Of a stretch of DNA of 64,000 nt, positions 56,581-64,000 are shown piece by piece (within the stretch, counting starts at the first letter, position 1; the number at the start of each line of letters is the position of its first letter). The notes below the pieces were generated by a model that did no database searches, had not been told where the DNA came from, and saw nothing but the letters and a program-made list of their open reading frames with translations. The translations under genes were made by a program, and so were the position numbers. This DNA comes from Lichina pygmaea (lineage: Eukaryota; Ascomycota; Lichinomycetes; Lichinales; Lichinaceae). The stretch is from the NCBI GenBank assembly GCA_963422465.1, contig OY730172.1, positions 1,860,001 through 1,924,000 on the forward strand, read 5' to 3'.

Positions 56581-58070
56581 TGTCGGACATCGCTTCGTAG
56601 GTGTCGCTCTGTCGACTGGCCAAAGTTCCGTCGGACATCTGTTCATCGATTGGTCAAGTTTTTTCGTCCAACATCGCTTTGTCGATGGGTCAGAGATTTC
56701 ATCGAACATCGTTCTGTATCTGGGGGCATTGTCTTGTCAAACATCGCTTTGTCAATGGGTCCAGAGTATCTTCGAACATCGCCGTGTGGATGGGAGCATA
56801 TCCCGTCGAACATCGTTCTGTCAACAGCCGTTCTGTCAACGGCCACTCTGTCGGTGGCCAGAGCGTCAAACATCGCTCTGTCGGACGTTGCTTCCTCGAT
56901 GGGCCAGAGTATTGTCAGACATCTCTTCGTCGATGGCCAAAGATTAGTTGAAAATCGCTCTGTCCAGAGTCTTGTCAGACATCTCTTCATGATGGGCCAA
57001 GATTTCGTCGGACGTCGCGCTACATCTGAGGGCATAGTCTGTCGAACGTCGTCCTGTTGATGGGCCAGAGTTTTGTTGAACATCGTTCTGTTCATGGATG
57101 GGTTAGATTACTCGTATTGTCGGGCATTGGTCACCATGATTTCATTCGACATCGCTGTGTTGAGGTCAGAGTTTTGCCGGGTGTCTTCATCGATGGGGCA
57201 GATTTTCATTGGACATCTTTTTGTCAATGGCCAGAACTTTGTTGAACATCGCTCTGTTGATAATGAGCCAGAATTTTGTCAGACATCTCTCTTTGTTGAT
57301 GGGTCAAAGTTTTGTTGGACATCGCTGACTTGATGGAAGCCCGACATCACTCCGTCGATAGGCCAGAGTTTTGTCTAACATCTCTTCATCGGTGGTTTTG
57401 CTTCATAGATGGGCTGAATTTTGTCGAACATCTCTCAGTCGATGAGCCAGAATTTTGTCAGACATCTTTCCATCAATAGGTCAGAGTTTCATCAAACATC
57501 GCTTCATCGATAGGCCAGAGTTTTGTTGAACGCCACTCTGTACCTAGGCCCATATTCTGTTGAACATCGCTTTGTTGATGGGTCAAAGTTTTGTCGGGTC
57601 TCTTCGGTGATGGGCCAGACTTTTGCCGGACATCGCTGTCTGGGAGCATCTTCCGTCAGACATCTCTGTCAATGGCTCAGAGTTTTGTCGAACATCTTTT
57701 TGCTGACAGACCAGGCATGCCAGCGTTTTGTCGGACGTCGCTGGGTCAGAGTTGTCGGCCACAGCTCTGGCGATGGCCTGAGCTTTGTCCGATGTTTTTG
57801 TCGATGGCTGGAAATTCATCGAACGTCGCTCTGTTGACCGTGTTATTGTCAAACATCGCTGGAAGCAGTTTCTGTCCAGCATGGCTTGACCTCAGGACCT
57901 GTTTTGTGTGGAACATCTTTCTATACGTACTACGTTACGTACGTATCCATTTTGTCGTGCAGTCACTCTGTCGATAGGCCAAAGATTTGTCAAACTTCTC
58001 TTTGTCGATGGATCAGGGTTTTGTCACACGTCTCTGTTGCATTTTCCGTCGGACATCGCTTGGGCCCTGA
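56580..58070. repeat. Degenerate ~34-38-bp minisatellite
   Basis: About 1.5 kb of imperfect tandem units, each approximately gtcgaacatcgctctgtcga followed by tgggccagagtttt. Some units are shortened or fused (for example gttctgtcaacagcc repeats near 56815-56850). The stretch keeps changing frame and every frame encodes the repeat, so it is not coding. Confidence 0.85.
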
Positions 58071-58128
58071 CCCAGTTTGCATCGGAAGCCGAGAGATTTT
58101 TACAGTTCCCTTTGCGATGTCCGACGGA
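58045..58128. repeat. Perfect 15-bp inverted repeat at array end
   Basis: tccgtcggacatcgc (58045-58059) and gcgatgtccgacgga (58114-58128) can form a hairpin with a 54-nt loop. It uses the minisatellite core in opposite orientations, marking the array border. Confidence 0.8.
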
Positions 58129-58520
58129 CAATTTGACCACCACACCAGAGTTGAGAGGAGGAGGTGCGATGGTCAAATCTTTTGGGCCTGTAGGGCCTCG
58201 ATGGCCGAATTATCGTTGGACATCTGGACCGTTGGACAAAGGAACCGGCGAGGAGGAATATTATAACTTCTATGGCAATGCTCGGTATATACTTGTCGCA
58301 TTCCAGGGAATACACTGCTACCAGAAGTACTACTGCTTGTGTACTTTTGCTAAGAAATTTTAGCAGTACTCGCAGCGGGGTCACGTCGGTATGTCGGACC
58401 TTTATTTCTCCGACGACCTGCCCACTGTCAGCATCACCATACTACTCGCATCGCGTACGTCAGCCCCTCTGAACAGCCTCACCGCATGGTCCCATCCCCA
58501 TCACAACTCAGTTAGCCATC

Positions 58521-60255
58521 ATGGTGGGCAAGCTCGAGATTGGTCGTATTGTCTCGTTCCCCGCCGGGGACAACGCCACAGACACCGTCATCAACGACGA
58601 GCACTTCAATCTGACGGCCTTGCAACATTTCAACTACACGCTCTGGTCCAACGACACCCTGTCCAATGTGTCCAGATGCTTCCTCGTGCTCGAGGGCTAT
58701 CGACCCGTCATGTTCGCCAATGGGACCTTCATCAACGGCACGTCCTGTTACGATCCGTACTTCGGCGTCCACACGCGCGGGGCCACCGGCATCGCTTTCG
58801 CCTGCCTCTTTGCCGCCTCTATCGTCGTCTCGATGACGAACCTGCGCAAGCATGGTCGCTTGTACTTGCCCAGCGAGAAGCGCTTCCGCGCTGTCGGCCG
58901 TCGCTGGCAGTGGTACTGGTTGCTCTTCGTTGGCACCTGCGGGGCCATCAGCGGCTTTACCGGCATCGACGTCGATCGCGCTTACCTCCAGGGCCTGGCC
59001 ATCATCCTTCAGAACTTCTTCCTCTTCATGATGATCCCGGGTATACTGGCTGCCATCTGGGAGAGCGTTCGACACTGGTACGTCTGTCGTCGACTCTTGA
59101 GGACAGTCCGGTCGGATGACTGACAGGACATGACAGGGGATCGTGGCAAGAAAGACAGATTTACGATCGAGACAGCTTTCTGCTCCAGCATGATGACAAG
59201 CGGTCCAAGAAAGAGTTTTGGATGCCCTTGATCTTCTATCTTTTTAACTTTATGGTATGTGGAGCCCCGTGGCGTCAAAATATCGAGCAGCAAGCTCGAA
59301 TCGGCCTCTCATCAACTGAGTTTCACAGAATTTCTTTATGACTGTCCCACGCTCCTGGACGAAGATTCAGTACCAGAGATCTTTGGACCAGCAATTGTCA
59401 AACGCGAAACCCGTGGGCACAGATGGACGCTTCAAAGCCGCCACCTTCTTCGCCTTTCTGGCGTGGGGCGTTATCTGCTACTCGTTGCGCCACTCGATCC
59501 ACTACTACAAACCACGAAACCGAGGCTGGTGGAATAGCCTCAAGGGCTTCTTCCAATTCGCGCCCGTCAAGTACCTTCTCGCGATTCCGCTGGCTTTGGT
59601 TGTGATTGGACATTCCGGCGCGATCGCGTTCGAGTGGACGATAAGCCCTCTTCGATCGGATGCCCACCCAGGCTGGATATACGGGCTTGGCTATGCTCCA
59701 ATTCTGTTGATCATCGTCGTCCTCGAGATTTTTGGCTTCATCGATAGGAACGAAGACCGCGTCTTGCTCGAGCAACGACGTATGCGGGAGCGTACCATCG
59801 ACGCTGAAATCGGCATTGGAGCCGGCACGCAGAAGCCCAGCTGGTGGAGTAAACGACACGGCGGAGGCACAGGTCCATCGCCGATGGACGGGACAGCAGA
59901 TGCCTCGAAGGCTTTGTTCTCTGACAGTCTTGGCCGTCAGACCGCGCATGGAAATCAGCCCTCCATGAAGCTCCATGACACAACATCACCTCCCGCAGGA
60001 TCCACTTCGATGCCGGCAGCGCCGTGGAGATCATCTTTCAGCACATCTGCAGCAGCTAGAGAAGAGCAGCACACCCCTAACGATGGAAGACAGGCAGCGG
60101 ACAACGACTCGATGGCAGCAGCCCACGTCAATGACGGTCGAGGAGAAGGCTCTACGCCGCGGAGGAATAGCACGGCGGAAACGAATTTCAGTAGCGAGAG
60201 CGGCCAGTCGCTACGGGCTCCGCCTGTGAAGATCAGGAGCATGTTGGATGTATAA
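58521..60255 (+). CDS. Multi-pass membrane protein, DUF2434-like
   Basis: Predicted exons 58521-59077, 59137-59254 and 59329-60255; 533 residues. The N-terminal 90 residues carry several N-glycosylation sequons (NLT, NYT, NDT, NVS, NGT), suggesting a luminal or extracellular face. Hydrophobic segments follow: GIAFACLFAASIVVSM, WLLFVGTCGAISGF, LQNFFLFMMIPGILAAIW, then AATFFAFLAWGVICYSL, YLLAIPLALVVIGHSGAIAF and APILLIIVVLEIFGFI after the introns. Motifs such as SFLLQHDDKRSK and GFIDRNEDRVLLEQRR recall the fungal DUF2434 family, a recollection I cannot check here. The C-terminal 150 residues are disordered and Ser/Thr-rich, presumably cytoplasmic. Function unknown. Convergent with COG5, only 143 bp away. 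Confidence 0.8.
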
Positions 60256-60398
60256 ACGACCCTTAGGAAATGAGACGATTATAATATGATGATCACAATG
60301 TAAGCAGCATGTTCGTTTCTACGCGAGCTAGACTTGATTGGGGCCCTTTGGTTCAGACTGGGCAGGTTCCATTCTCGGTGTCCATCGCCCTCCATTGC

Positions 60399-62630
60399 CT
60401 ACCTAGAAACGAAGCCCAAGACGGCACCGAGCATGACGGCGACTTCTCGCTCTCTGTTGCCGCCGCTCGCACCTGCGCTGCCACTGTCTTTTCCGTACTC
60501 GACACCGCCAGCCGCACGACGCGCCGTCGGATCTCGAGATCCCCTCAGCACGCACTGTCGAATGCCGTCGCGGATCCTGTCTCTATTCGCGCGGAGGCTC
60601 CTGATGGTGATTCCGGCACCTGCGCCGGCGGAGGCGCTGCCCGAGCTGCCACCCGAGCGGTTCATCAGCAGAACGTCGTCGAGCCGGGACGTCAACGACG
60701 AGGCTAGGCTTCTCCAGAAGTGCGACGGCAGGGACGATGCGTCGAGGGACTGAAGGAGGGGGAGGAGAAGGTTGTTTTTCCGAACGTCGTTGTCGTCGTT
60801 GTCGTCGTCGTCATCGTCGTCATCACGATGACCCTCGGTAGCCGCGAGACCCAAAGCATCGTCGCTCAGAGGGTCTGATCGATCTGCGGACAGCAGCGGC
60901 GGCGACGCGCCGGAAGACGTGCTTCGGAGAAGCGGATGCGCAGGCGGTCGAATGCCGGCCAAGAGCGCCTCCAGCGCAACAATGTTCTGACACCGCGCCG
61001 AGATCTCAGCGAGGGTCCGGTCTAAGGTCGAGAGATTGGCCAACGCCCGGACGAGTGAGGCCAACGATGATGTCAATGCCGCTTGCAGGTACGACTGCAG
61101 TGCGGTGATGAGAAGCTCGGGCTGGAAAGATGTCGCGTCTCCCTGTCGTTCTGTCACTGTTGCTGCTGTCGATGTTGCCGCTGCTGTTGTCGGTAGTGTC
61201 GTTGTGGCTGCCGCTGCACCTCTCGTCCCCGTTGTCGTCTTCTTCCTGTCAGTCAGAGCCGGTGACGACGAGCGAGAGACGGAGGAGAGCAGGTACAGCG
61301 TCAGGACAGCGGATGTAGTCCGGGCTTTTGTGTCTTCGGTCTGTATATACGTCGTCGGGGAAGTTGTTGTCGTGGGAGTCGTAGCGTTGACACCAGCAGT
61401 CTTGATACTCTCCCCAGCCCCAGCTCCAGCTCGACCACCTCCACTCCCAGCACCGCCAGCCCCAGCACCAGCCCCAGCACCAGCACCACTCCCACCACTC
61501 CCACCACTGCCAGCCCCACCTGTTATAAAAGTCATCGAAAACTCCCTGACGACCTGCTGCGCCCTGGCCACCACCATCTTCTCGGCCGGCCCCATCAACT
61601 CGTCACGTAAAGTCCTGATGACCTGTACACGCTGCAAGTCCTTTGCTGCTGCTCGTGCTTCTCCGTTTTCTTTTTCCGCTGCTGCCGCTTGCCTCGCGGC
61701 ATTGGTGTCGTTGGCGTTGGTTGATGGCGACGATGATGGGGCAGCAGAAGGGTCGTTTGGGGAAGCTCTAGTGGTTGTGGCGGTAGTGTCTTTACTCGTG
61801 GAGAGAGGGAGAGCTCTGGTCGGTGTGCCACTTGCAGCTCTCGTCGTATCACTCGTAGTGGCTCGAGGAGGAGAAGAAGGGTGAGTAGCAGCACCGTTCG
61901 GCGCCAGCATCTGCCGGAGCGACAGCAACGTGTTCGCGATGCGCACCATGGCCCTGTGGTCGTCCTTCTTGATGCTCGAGGCAGATGCTCCTCCTCCTCC
62001 TCCCGCTGCGCTACCTGGCGCTGGCGAGTTCGTAGGCGCTGCAGCACGCACCGTGCCAGCACCGGCGGCAGGACCAGCTGCAGCATGCGCGACCAGGTCG
62101 GCGACCTGCACCTCGAGTTGACGGCCGAGGAGGAGTGCTCTAGCGACGACTCTGCCGAGCCACAGGGTCGACCACATCCTGCCGACGACGCATCGGAGCT
62201 CGTCGGCGCGACGCCAACGGACCAGGACGTCGGCGTGCAGCCTCTCGTAGTCCTGCTGCAGCACGTCGACGCGGTCGCGCACGTCGTCGGCGACGGCGGC
62301 GCCGCTCGCGCCGCGCTCCTTGGTGTAGGTCAGCAGCGGCACGGCGGCCCGGCTCGCGACGGCGTCGATGTGCGTGTCGACCTCCTGGATGTCGAACAGC
62401 ACCTTGGACAGCGCCGGCGATAGGTCCAGCGGCGGCTCGTCCTGCGTCGTCGTCGTGCCGTGCACTAGCCCGTTCGCGAACGCCGTCGCATCGAACGTCT
62501 CCGACAGCAGCGCTGCGAAGTCGATGTACGATGATGGCGACGACGACGATGGGGGGAGTCCTGCTGCTGCTGCTGCTGCTGCTGCTTCTGCTTCTGCCTC
62601 GTCATCGTCGGCGGCGGCAGGGGCCGCCAT
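60399..62630 (-). CDS. COG5: Conserved oligomeric Golgi complex subunit 5
   Basis: An intronless 743-residue frame from ATG 62630 (MAAPAAADDDE). The open frame extends 60 codons upstream without an ATG, so those are excluded. N-terminal block YIDFAALLSETFDATAFANG, then a coiled-coil region (LSKVLFDIQEVDTHI, VLQQDYERLHADVLVRW, LWLGRVVARALLLGRQLEVQ) of the type found in COG5. The middle and C-terminal parts (LRDELMGPAEKMVVARAQQ, ALQSYLQAALTSSLASLVRAL, LPSHFWRSLASSLTSRL) also fit a COG subunit. It tethers retrograde vesicles at the Golgi. Several Gly/Ala/Thr-rich and Asp-rich insertions (for example DDDDDDDNDDND) inflate the length. Subunit identity rests on the N-terminal block and is fairly, not fully, sure. 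Confidence 0.75.
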   Translation of the reverse strand: MAAPAAADDDEAEAEAAAAAAAAGLPPSSSSPSSYIDFAALLSETFDATAFANGLVHGTTTTQDEPPLDLSPALSKVLFDIQEVDTHIDAVASRAAVPLLTYTKERGASGAAVADDVRDRVDVLQQDYERLHADVLVRWRRADELRCVVGRMWSTLWLGRVVARALLLGRQLEVQVADLVAHAAAGPAAGAGTVRAAAPTNSPAPGSAAGGGGGASASSIKKDDHRAMVRIANTLLSLRQMLAPNGAATHPSSPPRATTSDTTRAASGTPTRALPLSTSKDTTATTTRASPNDPSAAPSSSPSTNANDTNAARQAAAAEKENGEARAAAKDLQRVQVIRTLRDELMGPAEKMVVARAQQVVREFSMTFITGGAGSGGSGGSGAGAGAGAGAGGAGSGGGRAGAGAGESIKTAGVNATTPTTTTSPTTYIQTEDTKARTTSAVLTLYLLSSVSRSSSPALTDRKKTTTGTRGAAAATTTLPTTAAATSTAATVTERQGDATSFQPELLITALQSYLQAALTSSLASLVRALANLSTLDRTLAEISARCQNIVALEALLAGIRPPAHPLLRSTSSGASPPLLSADRSDPLSDDALGLAATEGHRDDDDDDDDNDDNDVRKNNLLLPLLQSLDASSLPSHFWRSLASSLTSRLDDVLLMNRSGGSSGSASAGAGAGITIRSLRANRDRIRDGIRQCVLRGSRDPTARRAAGGVEYGKDSGSAGASGGNREREVAVMLGAVLGFVSR

Positions 62631-62899
62631 CGTGTTATGGTCTGGGAGGGCAGATGTGGCGGGCCGGGGGAAGGTCGAGTGAGTTGCGTGGCTACGGATG
62701 GTTAATGGCGGCAGGTGGACACGGTCCGAAAAGGAGGGGATATATTTGTCGGTATCGGTCACTCGGACAGGACTTTCTTCACGTTGGATTGTGGAGACAT
62801 TTGCTAACAACGCTGACCATGCATCAATGTGTGTATGCTACATAAAAGAACCCAACGTTCCCCATCCCAAGAGTCGCTCCTCGTGGACGCCAATCATCG
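62631..62899. other. Short intergenic region, COG5 promoter
   Basis: 268 bp between SYS1 stop and COG5 start on the minus strand. A TATAT stretch at about 62740-62745 is the only promoter-like element. Confidence 0.4.
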
Positions 62900-63630
62900 T
62901 TATCGAAAACTTCCTCCCTCCTCATCCTTGATGCCCACCAGCTCGTACTGATCGGCTCGCTGGCCTCGAGCGCGTCCGAAGAGAGAACTGAGCATTCCAC
63001 CGCCCGTGTCCTGGTGGCCAAGGTGTCCGGCTTGGCCTGAGCCAGGCTGACGCGAGTCGCGCGTCGTGCTGTTGCCCTTGCCTCCGAAGCTGATCGGCTG
63101 CAGTTCCCGCCACTGACAGCTCCACATGCCGAGCAGGGTCATCAACGCCGTGCTCGCCAGCTGCAAGGTCCACCAGAGAGTGTTTTTCGGGAAGGAGCGC
63201 GAGTAGAAGTACGTGACCAGCAGATGGATGCAATGGATCGTGAGGGCAAAGTCCGGGACGAGCTTGGAGCGAGCGACGAGGAGAAGCAGGAACATGACAC
63301 TGCGGGGGCAAGTAAGCATGGAACTCTGGAAAGCAGCTAGAAGGCCGTCTCCCGGGGGCAGTGAACGGAACCACCGACGCACCCAACGAGGCTGTTCAAC
63401 ATCCATACCAACCCTAGCATCCATCCCACCGTCGTGTCTCCCCGCAGGGAATGCCAGTCGAAGACGAGATCAAGATTGAACCGATGTCCAGCGACGAGTG
63501 CCGTGAACAGGATGAGGACGATGGCGCAGACGTAGTACGCCGTCTGGAGCAGGACAATCTGCCGGAAGATCCTCAGCGGCGCGAGGTCCGCGAGGGCGCC
63601 GGCTCGAGGTGGTCGCCGTCGTCGTGGCAT
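62900..63630 (-). CDS. SYS1: SYS1 Golgi membrane protein (Arl3/ARFRP1 receptor)
   Basis: Predicted exons 63630-63383 and 63299-62900; 215 residues. A four-helix Golgi protein that recruits the small GTPase Arl3 (ARFRP1 in animals) for endosome-Golgi traffic. Family blocks: IFRQIVLLQTAYYVCAIVLI, LVFDWHSLRGDTTVGW, WMLNSLVG joined across the intron to VMFLLLLVARSKLVPDFALT, IHCIHLLVTYFYSRSFPKN, LWWTLQLASTALMTLLGMW, and CQWRELQPI. The basic N-terminus MPRRRRPPRAG starts at the first ATG; an upstream TTG continues the frame. The C-terminal 60 residues are a disordered extension beyond the animal protein. Intron 83 nt. Confidence 0.93.
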
Positions 63631-64000
63631 CGGCGGTTCATGGTTTTGCAAGAGGTCGTTGGTGGTTACATCAGCCCGCCATGCTGGATCGGAGATGAAC
63701 GTCGCTTGACGGTGTACTCGTAGATGCGCTGGACGTCATCTAGGCTGAGCACAAGGGACGAGGACCGTTTCGCAAGATGAGCCTTTGGATTTCTGCGGAA
63801 AAACATATTTCCAGCCACATGGTGGAACGGAAAAACTATGTTCCATAAGATACACTCCTGTATTCCGTACGGTACAGTACGGTACCGTATGGTACCCCCT
63901 CGTACGTAGCGTACAGGTCCCGTGCCTTACGTACAAAGCCTGAGCGAAGTAGCTCAGTACAAACCAGCAGCTTCAGAATCACCAGTAAGTGACCAGGCCT
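63631..64000. other. Upstream region of SYS1, GTAC-rich
   Basis: No gene. From 63868 to 63940 the words GTAC, GGTACC and TACGTA are packed together (ttccgtacggtacagtacgg and following), the densest such cluster in the window. Confidence 0.5.

Noticed and set aside
56485-58363. ORFs of 60-190 residues in the minisatellite (for example 56485-57060)
   Set aside because: Every frame encodes the repeat and frames drift with unit length; not a gene.
61036-62423. Plus-strand ORFs of 282 and 180 residues opposite COG5
   Set aside because: Low-complexity Val/Ala/Pro translation mirrored from the COG5 insertions.

Overview
This window looks like nuclear DNA of a filamentous ascomycete (Pezizomycotina). 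Introns are short (52-131 nt), with GT(G/A)-AG ends and CTGA(C)-type branch points. The conserved proteins (UBC4/5, FEN1, NoxA, a DUF2434-like membrane protein) look most like the Pezizomycotina versions I know. Repeats are Ty3/gypsy chromoviruses and Tad1-like LINEs. The assignment is by recognition only; no search was run.

Layout. 1-1475: 3' part of a repeat-built acidic protein gene. 2069-3702: MYST histone acetyltransferase (4 exons). 3703-8123: no recognisable gene. 8124-34.0 kb: a nest of transposons. A minus-strand LINE is broken by an LTR (9357-9973) and by a full gypsy element (10400-16856, TSD ttttt). A plus-strand LINE (17686-27492) is broken by a second gypsy element (20493-26953, TSD aaaag). 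A nearly identical minus-strand LINE (27699-30730) follows tail to tail, then LTR-like and directly repeated debris.

34.7-39.8 kb is a gene island: FEN1 (-), glutaryl-CoA dehydrogenase (+) and UBC4/5 (+). 40.3-43.1 kb is an inverted-repeat-bounded element carrying a decayed LINE ORF1. 44.2-64 kb holds noxA (+), a ZIP metal transporter (-), ECO1 cohesin acetyltransferase (+), a disordered proline-rich protein (+), a 1.5 kb degenerate minisatellite, a DUF2434-like membrane protein (+), COG5 (-) and SYS1 (-).

The host genes mostly act separately. FEN1 and ECO1 both serve replication-coupled chromosome maintenance through PCNA. COG5 and SYS1 are both Golgi trafficking factors and lie side by side on the same strand.

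Main unusual signals: (1) both gypsy elements carry an intact ORF antisense to pol, beside the 3' LTR, encoding a Zn(II)2Cys6-pattern protein; (2) premature stops in four different transposon types are almost all TGA, often at conserved Arg sites; (3) the catalytic Asp34 of FEN1 appears to be encoded by a 5-nt microexon; (4) a LINE ORF1 sits between long inverted repeats; (5) the ZIP gene has a duplicated metal-ligand exon module. All exon joins are my own splice predictions, checked for frame and family conservation.
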